A DNA stretch of 36,913 nucleotides from Actinomycetota bacterium (GCA_021325435.1 JAJPHE010000144.1:1-36913), one strand, 5' to 3'. Positions 23,672 through 32,595 are shown, counted from the stretch's first letter. Notes: generated by a model not told the origin, from the sequence alone. Program-made: numbers and translations.

Positions 23672-24919
23672 TCAGGTGGACCAGCGCAGCGGCAGCCGGC
23701 GCGGTCCCCATATCCCGAACGGCTCTCGCCACTCCGGCTCGCCGTCCAGCGCCAGGTCGCGGAGAGCCGGAGCGGCGAGGCGCAAAGCCTCCTGCAGCTC
23801 GGCCCGGGCCAGGTTCGCCCCCAGGCAGTAGTGCGGTCCACCGCCGAAGGTCAGCAGGTTGAAGCCGGCCGGCACCTCTCTGGTGATGTCCAGCTCGTCG
23901 GGCCGCTCGAGAATGGTCGGGTCATGGTTGGCCACGCCGGACAGCAGGGTGACGAATGTCCCCGCCGGGATCGTTACGCCGTGGAGCTCGATGTCCTCCA
24001 GGGTCACCCGGGGCAACCCGCCGGTCGCCGCTGAGAACCGGATGGTCTCCTCCACCGCGGCGGCGGTCAGCTCGGGTCGCTCGCCCAACAGCTTCCACTG
24101 GTCGGCATGGGTGGCAAAGGCAAACAGGGCGAGGCCGAGCTGGTTACGGGTGGTGTCGGTGCCGGCCACGAGCATCATGTTGGTCACGGCCAGCAACTCG
24201 GAAGACGTCAGGCGCTGGCCTTCCTCCTCGACCGCGATCAGCTCGGAGAGGAGGTCCTCGCCCGGGTCTCGCCGGCGTTCGGCGATCAGGCCCGAGACGT
24301 ACTCGTCGATCTCTTCGATGGCCTGCTCGATCGTGCCCAGCTTTGAGGCGACGTCTAACGAGAGACTCTGCAGGATGATGTCGGCCCACCGGCTGAACAG
24401 GGGCCAGTCGTTCGAGGGCACGCCCACTAAGGCGCAGATGATGTGTATCGGGTAGCTCTCGCACAGATCCGCCACCGCCTCGCAACGGCCGTGGGGGACG
24501 ACCTGTCCCAGCTGTTCGGCGAATGTGTCGCGCATGACCGGCCCGAGCCGGTCGACCGCCTTGGGGGTGAACGCCTTCGAGACCAGGCGGCGGAGGCGGC
24601 GGTGATCCTCGCCGTCCATGAACAGAAGGATCTCCTGGTTCCGGCGGAAGAGCCGTCCGTCGGTGATGCCCTGCATGGTGAGGATGTCGTCGCCCGGCCC
24701 CCGCAGCCGAGGATCGCGGAGCAAACGCGAGACGTCCTCGTAGCGAAGCACAGCGACACCGAAGGGGGTCTGGGCGAGGCGCGCGCCCTCGGCCAGCAGG
24801 GCCCGGACGGGGCCGTCCGGCTCAGCGGGGCTGCCGCCGAGCGGCTCGAGGGCGGGGAGCCCCGCCTCCCAGTAGTTCGGCACGGTCGAAGTCGAGTGCC
24901 GGGTGTCGAGGACTGTCAA
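23672..24919 (-). CDS. Cytochrome P450
   Basis: The 415-residue soluble bacterial P450 has all hallmark motifs: the I-helix oxygen-activation site AGTDTT (252-257), the K-helix ExxR (E291-R294), and the heme loop FGGGPHYCLG with the axial C365. It would hydroxylate or epoxidise a hydrophobic substrate using electrons from a ferredoxin and reductase encoded elsewhere; none is in this window. The start is TTG 24917-24919 (MTVLDTRHSTSTVPNYW). It is divergent from the TetR-diiron-BVMO operon and shares a 59-bp intergenic region that holds a dyad operator, so the P450 is probably part of the same regulon and may carry out the first oxidation of the same substrate. Confidence 0.92.
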   Translation of the reverse strand: MTVLDTRHSTSTVPNYWEAGLPALEPLGGSPAEPDGPVRALLAEGARLAQTPFGVAVLRYEDVSRLLRDPRLRGPGDDILTMQGITDGRLFRRNQEILLFMDGEDHRRLRRLVSKAFTPKAVDRLGPVMRDTFAEQLGQVVPHGRCEAVADLCESYPIHIICALVGVPSNDWPLFSRWADIILQSLSLDVASKLGTIEQAIEEIDEYVSGLIAERRRDPGEDLLSELIAVEEEGQRLTSSELLAVTNMMLVAGTDTTRNQLGLALFAFATHADQWKLLGERPELTAAAVEETIRFSAATGGLPRVTLEDIELHGVTIPAGTFVTLLSGVANHDPTILERPDELDITREVPAGFNLLTFGGGPHYCLGANLARAELQEALRLAAPALRDLALDGEPEWREPFGIWGPRRLPLRWST

Positions 24920-24943
24920 GGACCGGGTCTCGCCGGCGGCCCG

Positions 24944-24972
24944 TTGGCCTTGAAAATAGTATCTGCTATTAT
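24944..24972 (+). promoter_or_regulatory. Promoter and dyad operator between the P450 and TetR genes
   Basis: On the plus strand TTGGCC (24944-24949) and TATTAT (24967-24972) are 17 bp apart, a good -35/-10 pair. The TetR GTG is at 24979, 6 nt after the -10, so the mRNA should be leaderless. A dyad AATAG-tatctg-CTATT (24955-24970) covers the spacer and the -10. This AT-rich island stands out in GC-rich DNA. On the minus strand TACTAT and TATTTT offer possible -10 elements for the P450 gene, so one bound TetR dimer could close both promoters. Confidence 0.65.
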
Positions 24973-24978
24973 TGTTGG

Positions 24979-25581
24979 GTGGGGCGCCGGAGCGGGGTTA
25001 CGGCTGAAGAGACGCGAGAGCAGCTGCTCTCGGCGGCGGCCGCCACCTTCGCCGAGCGGGGCTACGAGGGGGCTCGGGTATCCGAGATCGCCCGGGCGGC
25101 GGGGCTGACCACCGGGGCCATCTACGCCCACTATGAGACGAAGGCCGACCTGCTCCTGGAGGCGCTGCGCTCCCATGGGGGGGCGGCGGCGGCCCAGCTG
25201 CTGTCCGAGGGATCGGGCGGCTCGGTGCTGGACCTGCTGGCCCGGGCGGGCAGCGCCCTTCCCCGCCGTGGCGGCCAGAAGGCGACCCTCCTGCTGGAGG
25301 CGGTGACTGCCGGCCGGCGAGACCCACGGGTCGGCAAGGTGCTGACGGCAACGCTCGCCCGGCGCGAGGAGCTGCTGGCCGGTCTGCTCCGCCAGGCCCA
25401 GGAGCGGGGCGAGGTGGATCGGGGACTGTCGCCCGAGGCCCTGTCGCGGCTCATCACGCTCATCGCCGTCGGGGCGCTCGTCGCCGGGGCCCTCCAGCTG
25501 GACCCGGTGGACTCGAACGAGTGGACGGAACTGATCAACCGGGTCGTGGACGCGGCCCGCCCGACCGAGGAGGAACGGTGA
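24979..25581 (+). CDS. TetR/AcrR regulator of the P450/BVMO gene cluster
   Basis: This is a 200-residue TetR protein: REQLLSAAAATFAERGYEGA, then GLTTGAIYAHYETKADLLLE form the HTH (about residues 12-58), followed by a helical ligand domain. GTG 24979 is the start, supported by the leaderless promoter directly upstream. Its TGA overlaps the GTG of the diiron gene (GTGA), so it is the first gene of the catabolic operon and is translated with it. The dyad over its promoter, also facing the P450 gene, suggests it represses both directions until a substrate or intermediate binds. The inducer is unknown. Confidence 0.9.
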   Translation: MGRRSGVTAEETREQLLSAAAATFAERGYEGARVSEIARAAGLTTGAIYAHYETKADLLLEALRSHGGAAAAQLLSEGSGGSVLDLLARAGSALPRRGGQKATLLLEAVTAGRRDPRVGKVLTATLARREELLAGLLRQAQERGEVDRGLSPEALSRLITLIAVGALVAGALQLDPVDSNEWTELINRVVDAARPTEEER

Positions 25582-26693
25582 CCACCGTCGACCGCAACTA
25601 CAACGACGCCGACGAGATCGTGATGGAGCGCAGCCACCTCGACGAGGTGATCCACGAGATCGACATCAACTCGAAGGTCCTCTTCACTTGGGACTACGAG
25701 CGCAGTCGAACCGCCCTGGTGAAGCTGTACGAGAAGGCCAAGACCTCTCAATGGAACGCCACCACGGACCTGCCGTGGGAGACGGAGGTCGACAATGAGA
25801 GGCTCGCCTCCGAGATGGGCGGTTCCAACGAGCGCTTCAACGTCTTGCGCGAGAACCCGGGCTCGCCGGTCAGGCACTGGGGCGAGGCGGAGTGGACCCG
25901 GTTCCGTATCGAGATGCAGAACTTCATGCTCTCCCAGTTCCTTCACGGAGAGCAGGGCGCACTTGTCTGCACCGGGCTGATCACCTCGACGGTGCCCTGG
26001 ATCGACGCCAAGTACTACGCCGCCACCCAGGTTATGGACGAGGCCCGCCATGTCGAGGTCTTCGGCCGCTACCTCGACGAGAAGATGGGCGGCACGTACC
26101 CCATAAGCCCGCAACTGGCCAGCCTGCTCGACTCGATCATCGTCGATGGGCGCTGGGACATCACCTACCTCGGCATGCAGATCATGGTGGAGGGACTCGC
26201 TCTCGCCGCCTTCGGGCTGATGCACATGATCACCCAGGAGCCGCTGCTCAAGAAGCTGCTCCGCTACGTAATGAGTGACGAGGCCCGCCACGTCGCCTTC
26301 GGGGTGCTCTCCCTCAAGGAGTTCTACGCCGGCCTGTCCGCCCCCGAGATCCGCAGCCGGCAGGAGTTCGCCTTCGAGGCAGCCCTCGCCTTACGCAACC
26401 GGTTCTCGGCCCAGGACGTCTGGTCGCGTCTGGGGGCTGACCCGAAGGCGGTCGTGCGGTTCCTCAACCAGAACCCGAACCCCGGCGAGCAGATGTTCCA
26501 GACGATGCTGTTCTCCAAGATCGTGCCCAACTGCAAGAAGCTGGGCCTCCTCGACGCCGGTGACGGCTGGCTGCGCCAGAAGTTCACCGAGATCGGCATC
26601 ATCCAGTTCGAGGATTGGGTGGACACCACCGAGGAGTACGGCACCCTCGACGCCGTCGCCGCCGATCGGGTCGAAGGGGAGCCGGCCGCCTGA
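25578..26693 (+). CDS. Ferritin-like diiron protein (R2-like oxygenase candidate)
   Basis: The 371-residue helical protein has a complete carboxylate-bridged diiron ligand set: E125 (HGEQGALVC), E155 and H158 (DEARHVEVF), E205 (VEGLALAAF), E235 and H238 (DEARHVAFG). This is the E...ExxH...E...ExxH pattern of R2-like and ferritin-like oxidases. Relatives hydroxylate, desaturate or N-oxygenate small substrates with O2, but the exact subfamily is not clear. Co-location with a P450 and a BVMO favours an oxygenase over iron storage. The GTG at 25578 overlaps the TetR stop and has GAGGAGGAA upstream. No membrane helix is seen. A 114-bp gap separates it from the fusion gene downstream. Confidence 0.8.
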   Translation: MTTVDRNYNDADEIVMERSHLDEVIHEIDINSKVLFTWDYERSRTALVKLYEKAKTSQWNATTDLPWETEVDNERLASEMGGSNERFNVLRENPGSPVRHWGEAEWTRFRIEMQNFMLSQFLHGEQGALVCTGLITSTVPWIDAKYYAATQVMDEARHVEVFGRYLDEKMGGTYPISPQLASLLDSIIVDGRWDITYLGMQIMVEGLALAAFGLMHMITQEPLLKKLLRYVMSDEARHVAFGVLSLKEFYAGLSAPEIRSRQEFAFEAALALRNRFSAQDVWSRLGADPKAVVRFLNQNPNPGEQMFQTMLFSKIVPNCKKLGLLDAGDGWLRQKFTEIGIIQFEDWVDTTEEYGTLDAVAADRVEGEPAA

Positions 26694-26807
26694 CCCGACC
26701 TGCCAGGAGTAGCGGGGCGGCCCGGCCGGGCTGCGACCGGTGCTGGTCGGCGCGCGAGAATGCCGACCGGGGTGCGCCGGCCGGCCCGGCGGCGAAGGAG
26801 GATCAAG

Positions 26808-29405
26808 GTGGCTGAAGCAAACGGTCGCTCGGCCGTCCGGCCCGACGTGGACGTCGTGGCGGTGGGGGCCGGATTCTCGGGCCTCTACCTCCTCCACCGC
26901 CTGAGGGGCCTCGGCTTCTCCGTGCGCCTGCTGGAAGCGGCCGACGATGTGGGGGGTACCTGGTACTGGAACCGGTATCCCGGCGCCTGCTGCGACATCC
27001 CGACCACGGACTACACCTACAGCTTCGACCCTTCCCTCGAGGGGGAGTGGACGTGGTCGGAGAAGTACGCCACCCAACCGGAGATCCTCCGATACCTCCA
27101 GTTCGTGGCCGACCGCTACGACTTGAGGCGCGACATCACCTTCTCCACCCGAGTGGAGCAGGCCGTCTGGGACGACCAGGCCCGGCTGTGGAGGATCCGC
27201 ACCGACGGCGGCGAGGACATCGCCTGCCGCTTCTACGTGATGGCCACGGGCTGCCTCTCGATGCCGAAGGAGGTCGACATCGAGGGAGCTGATCGTTTCG
27301 GGGGAGAGGTGTACTTCACCAGTCGGTGGCCCCACGAGGGCGTGGACTTCACCGGCAAGCGGGTCGCCGTCATCGGCACCGGGTCCTCGGGGATTCAGTC
27401 CATCCCGTTGATCGCCGAGCAGGCCGCCCAGCTGACGGTGTTCCAGCGCACGCCGAACTTCTCGATCCCGGCTCACAACGGCCCTCCGCCATCCGATTCC
27501 GTCGCCGCCCTGGAGAAGGACCGGTCGGCGTACCGGCAGGCGGCCAAGTACTCAAGGGGTGGCATCCCCTCGGAGCCCAACCAGCTGACGGCGGCGATGC
27601 TGACACCGGAGCAGCAGCGCGAGCGGTTCGAGGCGGCCTGGGCCCGAGGAGGACTGTTCGACATCCTCGGTGTCTTCGCCGACCAGATGGTGAACCCGGC
27701 GGCCAACGAGCTGGTGGCGGAGTTCATACGCGAGAAGATCCGCCAGATCGTCGAGGACCCGGAAACCGCTGAGGCCCTGTGCCCGACCGACCATCCCTTC
27801 GGCACCAAACGGCCGTGCCTGGACACCAACTACTACCAGACCTACAACCTGCCCCACGTGCGCTTGGTCGACCTCCGTAAGACGCCGATCACCACCATCA
27901 CCGACAAGGGCATCGACACGCTGGCCGAGTCCTTCGAGTTCGACGCCATCGTGTACGCCACCGGGTTCGACGCCATGACCGGTGCCCTGGTGGCGGTGGA
28001 CATCAGGGGCCGACACGGGCTCACCCTCGCCCAGAAGTGGGCCGACGGGCCCGTTACCTACCTCGGCCTGACCACCGTCGGGTTCCCCAACCTGTTCATG
28101 ATCACCGGACCCGGAAGCCCCTCGGTGCTCTCGAACATGGCGGTGTCCATCGAGCAGCACGTGGACTGGGTGGCGGACTGCCTCGCCGACCTGCGAGAAA
28201 AGGGCTTCGAGACCATCGAACCCACACCCGTCGCCGAGGCCGGCTGGGTGCAGCACGTCAACGACTGCGCTGACATCACCCTGTACCCGACGGCGAACTC
28301 CTGGTACATGGGGGCCAACGTTCCGGGCAAGCCGCGGGTCTTCCTGCCCTACATCGGTGGCGTGGACGCCTACCGCCGCACCTGCGAAGAAGTGGGCGAG
28401 AAGGGTTATCTGGGCTTCCACCTGTCGGGCCCGGCGGGTGAACTGTGCAACGACGGGGTGATCCGTCGGTTGCAGCCCGACGTCTCCATGCTGCTCGACA
28501 TGATGGCGATGCTGGGGTTGCCGGCGCTCGAGACGATGTCGCCGGACCAGGCCCGGGCGTTCAGCGACGCGACCAGCGCGGCCCGGCCACCCGGGCCGGA
28601 GGTGGCGGACATGGTCGACGGCGTCATCCCCGGGCCCGCCGGTGAGCTCCAGTTCCGCCTCTACCGGCCGGAGGGGACGGGCCCCCACCCGGTGATCGCC
28701 TACTTCCACGGCGGAGGCTGGGTGCTCGGAAGCCACGTGTCGGACGAGCCGTTCTGCCGCGACCTCTGCGTCCGGTCAGGGGCGGTGGTCGTGTCGGTCA
28801 ACTACCGCCACGGCCCCGAGCACCGGTTCCCGAGCGCCGTCGATGACGCATTCGCCGCCCTGCAGTGGATCGGCTCCAACATGATCGAGCTGGGCGGCAT
28901 CCCCGGGCAGCTGGCGGTGGCGGGCTGGAGCGCCGGTGGCAACCTGGCCACGGTGACCGCCCGTCTGGCCCGCGACGCCGGTGGCCCCGAACTGGTCGGC
29001 CAGCTGCTGATGTGTCCGGTGACCGACACCGACGTGGGCCGGCCGTCCTACGTGGAGAACGGCGAGGGCTACATCCTCACCAAGGGGCTGATGGACTGGT
29101 TCTTCGACCACTACGTCGATCCACCCGACCGGCAGGACCCCAGGGTGGCGCCCCTGCGGGCGCCCGACCTGTCCGGGCTTCCGCCCGCGGTGGTGGTCAC
29201 CTGCGAGTTCGATCCGCTGCGCGACGAGGGGATCGCCTACGCCGAGGCCCTCGAGGGGGCCGGAGTCCCCACCCGTGCCGTGTTCGGACGGGGTCAAATC
29301 CACACGTCGTTGCTCATGGTCGATGTGGTGATCTCCGGGCGGCCCGTGCGCGAGGAGATCGGAGCGGCCGTCCGCCGGTTCTTTCGGGCCTCGGTACCGG
29401 CCTGA
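26808..29405 (+). CDS. Baeyer-Villiger monooxygenase fused to an HSL-family esterase
   Basis: The protein has 865 residues. Residues about 10-535 are a class B flavoprotein BVMO: FAD Rossmann GAGFSG (20-25), [17 protein letters not shown], the BVMO fingerprint region [12 protein letters not shown] (164-175), NADPH Rossmann GTGSSG (190-195), [14 protein letters not shown] with the conserved Arg (335), and VYATGFDA (about 383-390). Residues about 600-865 are an alpha/beta hydrolase of the hormone-sensitive-lipase group: oxyanion motif HGGGW (634-638), nucleophile elbow GWSAGG (S708), D802 ([10 protein letters not shown]) and H832 (QIHTS). The enzyme should turn a ketone into an ester or lactone and then hydrolyse it. 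In the fingerprint the usual His is Phe (F170). GTG 26808 is fixed by a perfect AAGGAGG 6 nt upstream. Confidence 0.92.
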   Translation: MAEANGRSAVRPDVDVVAVGAGFSGLYLLHRLRGLGFSVRLLEAADDVGGTWYWNRYPGACCDIPTTDYTYSFDPSLEGEWTWSEKYATQPEILRYLQFVADRYDLRRDITFSTRVEQAVWDDQARLWRIRTDGGEDIACRFYVMATGCLSMPKEVDIEGADRFGGEVYFTSRWPHEGVDFTGKRVAVIGTGSSGIQSIPLIAEQAAQLTVFQRTPNFSIPAHNGPPPSDSVAALEKDRSAYRQAAKYSRGGIPSEPNQLTAAMLTPEQQRERFEAAWARGGLFDILGVFADQMVNPAANELVAEFIREKIRQIVEDPETAEALCPTDHPFGTKRPCLDTNYYQTYNLPHVRLVDLRKTPITTITDKGIDTLAESFEFDAIVYATGFDAMTGALVAVDIRGRHGLTLAQKWADGPVTYLGLTTVGFPNLFMITGPGSPSVLSNMAVSIEQHVDWVADCLADLREKGFETIEPTPVAEAGWVQHVNDCADITLYPTANSWYMGANVPGKPRVFLPYIGGVDAYRRTCEEVGEKGYLGFHLSGPAGELCNDGVIRRLQPDVSMLLDMMAMLGLPALETMSPDQARAFSDATSAARPPGPEVADMVDGVIPGPAGELQFRLYRPEGTGPHPVIAYFHGGGWVLGSHVSDEPFCRDLCVRSGAVVVSVNYRHGPEHRFPSAVDDAFAALQWIGSNMIELGGIPGQLAVAGWSAGGNLATVTARLARDAGGPELVGQLLMCPVTDTDVGRPSYVENGEGYILTKGLMDWFFDHYVDPPDRQDPRVAPLRAPDLSGLPPAVVVTCEFDPLRDEGIAYAEALEGAGVPTRAVFGRGQIHTSLLMVDVVISGRPVREEIGAAVRRFFRASVPA

Positions 29406-29429
29406 GGGCCGCTTCCGGCTGGAGCGTCG

Positions 29430-30071
29430 GTGACCCCGCGGTCGCTGGACCCGCTGACCGGCGTCCGCCGCCCCCCGCCCTGGAACCACAACATTCACTA
29501 CGGGCGCCAGATCCTGCGCTCGGTGCCGGCTGGCGCCCAAGCCGCCTTGGACGTGGGCTGCGGGGAAGGGTGGCTGACGAGAGAGCTCGCCGAACTGGTC
29601 CCGCGGGTGGTGGGCCTGGATCCTGACCGTGCCAGCCTGGATTGCGCCCGCAGCCAGGCGCCTCCGGCGGGGGTGGAGTACCTCGCAGGGGACTTGCTTA
29701 CCTTCCCGTTCGAGCCGGAGTCTTTCGATTTCGTGGCCTGCATCAGCGCCTTGCACCACATGGACGAGCGGGCCGGTCTGGCCCGGATGGCTGACCTCCT
29801 GCGGCCCGCTGGTGTCCTGGCCGTCGTGGGCGTGGCCCGCAGCAGGCTCCCGCAGGACCTCCCCTGGGAGATCGCCGGCGCCGTCTCGACCCGGCTGCAC
29901 AAGCTGACCAAGGCCTACTGGGAGACGCCCGCACCGAAGTTGTGGCCCCCGCCCAGCTCGTACGGGGAGATCGAGCGCCTGGCCGCCGCCGTCCTGCCCG
30001 GCAGCCAGTACCGTCGGCGGGCGTTGTGGCGCTATGTGATCACCTGGACCAAGCAGCCTTCGGGCGGGTGA
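29430..30071 (+). CDS. Class I SAM-dependent methyltransferase
   Basis: The 213-residue protein has motif I LDVGCGEGWLT (residues 40-50), an acidic residue ending the second strand (VVGLDPDRAS), motif II-like YLAGDLLTFPFEPESFDFVA, ISALHHMDE and LLRPAGVLAVVGVA. It fits the UbiE/Methyltransf_11 group, which methylates small molecules; the acceptor is unknown. The start is GTG 29430, 24 bp after the BVMO-esterase stop. Its TGA overlaps the GTG of the HAD gene. It is either part of the catabolic operon or the start of a tightly packed five-gene tail. Confidence 0.85.
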   Translation: MTPRSLDPLTGVRRPPPWNHNIHYGRQILRSVPAGAQAALDVGCGEGWLTRELAELVPRVVGLDPDRASLDCARSQAPPAGVEYLAGDLLTFPFEPESFDFVACISALHHMDERAGLARMADLLRPAGVLAVVGVARSRLPQDLPWEIAGAVSTRLHKLTKAYWETPAPKLWPPPSSYGEIERLAAAVLPGSQYRRRALWRYVITWTKQPSGG

Positions 30072-30913
30072 TCGGGGTGCGCCTAGTGGCCACGGACCTG
30101 GACGGCACCCTGCTCCGCCGCGATGGCACCCTGTCGGAGCGCACCGTGGCGGCGGTGGACCGGGCGGCACGGGCAGGGCTCGGCGTCGTGCTGGTCACCG
30201 CCCGCCCTCCGCGCTGGGTCGACGACATCGCCGCCCGGCTCGCCTGCCATCCGCTGGCCATCTGCTCGAACGGCGCCCTCATCTACGACGTCCACCACCA
30301 CCGCCTGGTCGCCGAACACCCCATACCGCCCGATGTCTCGGCCCAGGTGCTCGCCCGTCTGCGAGCCGAGATCGAGGGCGTGGTGGTCGCCGTGGAGGCC
30401 GGAATGGTCTACGGACAGGAGCCGGCCTACACCCCCTCCTGGCCGCCTCCGCCCGACGCCCTGGTCGCCGAAGCCGAGCGTCTGCTGGCCGCCCCGGTGG
30501 CCAAGATGGTCGTGCGCCACGGCGAGAGCGGCGACCACTGGGAGTTGGTCGACCGGGCCCGCCGGGCGGCTGGCGGACTGGTCGAGGTCACCAGCTCCGG
30601 ACCGGGCGCCCCCGTTGAGTTGGCGGCACCCGGGGTGAGCAAGGCCTTCGCCCTCGAGATCGTCGCCGGCCAGCTTGGCGTCAAGGCGGAGGAGGTCGTC
30701 GCCTTCGGTGACATGCCCAACGATCTACCGATGCTGGCGTGGGCCGGTTGCTCGATCGCCCCGGCCAACGCCCACCCCGACGTCCTGGCGGTGGTCGACC
30801 GGGTCACCGCCGACTGCGACCTCGACGGAGTGGCCATGGTCATCGAGGAGGAAATAGACGCCGGCCGGTGGGGCCCGGTGTCACCGCCGACCCTTGGAGG
30901 TGCGGATGAGTGA
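30068..30913 (+). CDS. HAD hydrolase, Cof/subfamily IIB type
   Basis: The 281-residue protein has motif I VATDLDGTLLRRDG (D10, D12), LVTARPPRWVDD (motif II region), CSNGALIYD, a C2-type cap in the middle third, the motif III Lys in GVSKAFALEIV, and AFGDMPNDLPMLAWAG (motif IV). Such enzymes dephosphorylate sugar phosphates, nucleotides or cofactors; no specific substrate is evident. GTG 30068 is chosen for the 4-nt overlap with the methyltransferase stop and the immediate start of motif I. It overlaps the cyclase gene by 8 nt. Confidence 0.87.
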   Translation: MIGVRLVATDLDGTLLRRDGTLSERTVAAVDRAARAGLGVVLVTARPPRWVDDIAARLACHPLAICSNGALIYDVHHHRLVAEHPIPPDVSAQVLARLRAEIEGVVVAVEAGMVYGQEPAYTPSWPPPPDALVAEAERLLAAPVAKMVVRHGESGDHWELVDRARRAAGGLVEVTSSGPGAPVELAAPGVSKAFALEIVAGQLGVKAEEVVAFGDMPNDLPMLAWAGCSIAPANAHPDVLAVVDRVTADCDLDGVAMVIEEEIDAGRWGPVSPPTLGGADE

Positions 30914-31862
30914 GGTGCCGAGGTACGCCGACCTGCCCGAGGCGCCGGCGGGCGGCCGGAGCGGGTGGGGAGTCTTCGGGCCCGAAGACTCCGTCGGCAT
31001 GCTCAACCTCCAGACGCCCGAGCGGGTGGCGGCGGCGGCCCGGCTGGTGCGCCGGGGCGCCCTGTTCCCTCTCGACGCCCCCTTGGGGATGTTCTCGCCG
31101 GCCCTGGCCGCCACCCGCGGGGTGCCCCGCCACACGGTGCTGCATCGAGCCGGCACCATCGGGTTCGACGACCTCTACGACAACTTCTACCCCCAGGCGT
31201 CCAGCCAGTGGGACTCCCTCGGCCACGTGGGCTACGCCCCGGACGTCTTTTACAACGGGGCGACCGAATCGGATGTGGCTGAGGGTCGGCGCAACACCAT
31301 CGAGCACTGGAGCCGAAAGGGGATAGCCGGGCGGGCCGTCCTGTTGGACCTGGTCCGTTCCCGGTCGAGTGCCGGCCGCCCCTACGATCCGGGCTCGTCC
31401 ACCGCCTTCGACGTGGCGGACCTCGAGGCGGCCCGGCTGGAGGCCGGTGTGGAGTTCGAGAACGGCGACGTGCTGCTGGTTCACACCGGCTTCGCCGAGT
31501 GGTACGGCAACCAGGACGACGACACCAGGGTGCGGCTTCCCTACCGTCTGCAGGCGCCCGGTCTGGCCCGCACCGAGGAGATGTGCGCCTACCTCTGGGA
31601 TCACCGGGTGTGCGCCGTGGCCACCGACACCTTCGCCGTGGAGGTGTGGCCGCCGTCGTCCGACCCGGCAGACGGCGCCCTGGGGTTCATCCATCGCATC
31701 CTCATCGGCCAGTTCGGCATGGCCCTCGGGGAGCTGTGGTGGTTGGCCGACCTGGCCCGCGACTGCGCCGAGGACGGAGTTCATCAGATGTTCCTGGTCA
31801 GCGTTCCCCTCCACGCACCGGGCGGCATCGGATCGCCGCCCAACGCGGTGGCCATCAAGTAG
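30906..31862 (+). CDS. Cyclase-family (kynurenine formamidase-like) hydrolase
   Basis: The 318-residue protein belongs to the PF04199-type cyclase family: GWGVFGPEDSVGMLNLQTPE at the N-terminus, SQWDSLGHVGYAPDVFYNG (the metal-site region, in the WDSLxHV form used by many actinobacterial members), RAVLLDLVR, GDVLLVHTGFAEWYGN and VATDTFAVEVWPP. Characterised relatives hydrolyse N-formylkynurenine, isatin or related amides and lactones. Here the substrate is open; the neighbouring oxygenases make a lactone or amide ring product plausible. ATG 30906 has GGAGG about 5 nt upstream and overlaps the HAD gene. Confidence 0.87.
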   Translation: MSEVPRYADLPEAPAGGRSGWGVFGPEDSVGMLNLQTPERVAAAARLVRRGALFPLDAPLGMFSPALAATRGVPRHTVLHRAGTIGFDDLYDNFYPQASSQWDSLGHVGYAPDVFYNGATESDVAEGRRNTIEHWSRKGIAGRAVLLDLVRSRSSAGRPYDPGSSTAFDVADLEAARLEAGVEFENGDVLLVHTGFAEWYGNQDDDTRVRLPYRLQAPGLARTEEMCAYLWDHRVCAVATDTFAVEVWPPSSDPADGALGFIHRILIGQFGMALGELWWLADLARDCAEDGVHQMFLVSVPLHAPGGIGSPPNAVAIK

Positions 31863-31908
31863 TTGACGTTCGAGTTGCCTGGCGCCCCACCCTGGGTACC
31901 AAGGCGGT

Positions 31909-32583
31909 GTGCCCAATCCCGCGGTCCTGTTCGATGTCGACGGCACGCTGGTCGACACCACCTACCTGCACACCCTGGCGTGGTGGAGGGCGCTGAAGGA
32001 CTCCGGGCACGAGGTGGCCATGTCGGAGGCCCACCGGCTGGTCGGCATGGGGTCCTCTGAACTTCTGACCGAGCTGCTCGGCTCCGACCACCCGGACGTT
32101 TCCGAAGCCCACAGCCGCCATTACCAGCGGATGAAAGGGGAGATCACCCCGCTGCCCGGCGCCCGCCAGCTCATCGCCGAGGTTTCGCGGCGGGGGGCGA
32201 CGGTGGTCCTCGCCACCTCGGCCAAGGAGCACGACGTCGAGGACCTGCTGCGGGCGCTGGATCGAGCCCCGGTGGATCACGTGATCGACTCCAGCGACGT
32301 GCGATCGGCCAAGCCGGCCGGTGACATCTTCGCCGCCGCCCTCGAGGCGGCCGGCTGTGAGCCTGGGTCCGCCCTGGTGGTGGGGGACACGGTCTGGGAC
32401 GTGGTGGCGGCCGGTCGGGCCGGCGTGGGCACCGTGGCCGTTCTGACCGGGGGGAACTGCCGGGCTGAGCTGCTCGAGGCCGGCGCCCTCGGCGTCTACC
32501 GCGACGCCGCCCACCTGTTGTCCGAGCTCGATCGCAGCCCGATCGGCCGGCTCCTCGACGGCGCTCGAGTCGGGGGCGTGTGA
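31909..32583 (+). CDS. HAD hydrolase, beta-phosphoglucomutase/phosphatase-like
   Basis: The 224-residue protein has motif I VLFDVDGTLVDTTYLH (D9, D11), a C1 helical cap (WRALKDSGHEVAMSEAHRLV), motif II VVLATSAKEHD, the motif III Lys in RSAKPAGDIF and motif IV VVGDTVWDVVAAGRAG. It belongs to HAD subfamily IA, close to phosphoglycolate phosphatase and beta-PGM. The substrate is unknown. The start is GTG 31909, 46 bp after the cyclase gene; the next gene begins 12 bp after its stop. Confidence 0.87.
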   Translation: MPNPAVLFDVDGTLVDTTYLHTLAWWRALKDSGHEVAMSEAHRLVGMGSSELLTELLGSDHPDVSEAHSRHYQRMKGEITPLPGARQLIAEVSRRGATVVLATSAKEHDVEDLLRALDRAPVDHVIDSSDVRSAKPAGDIFAAALEAAGCEPGSALVVGDTVWDVVAAGRAGVGTVAVLTGGNCRAELLEAGALGVYRDAAHLLSELDRSPIGRLLDGARVGGV

Positions 32584-32595
32584 GAGGCTGATCCC

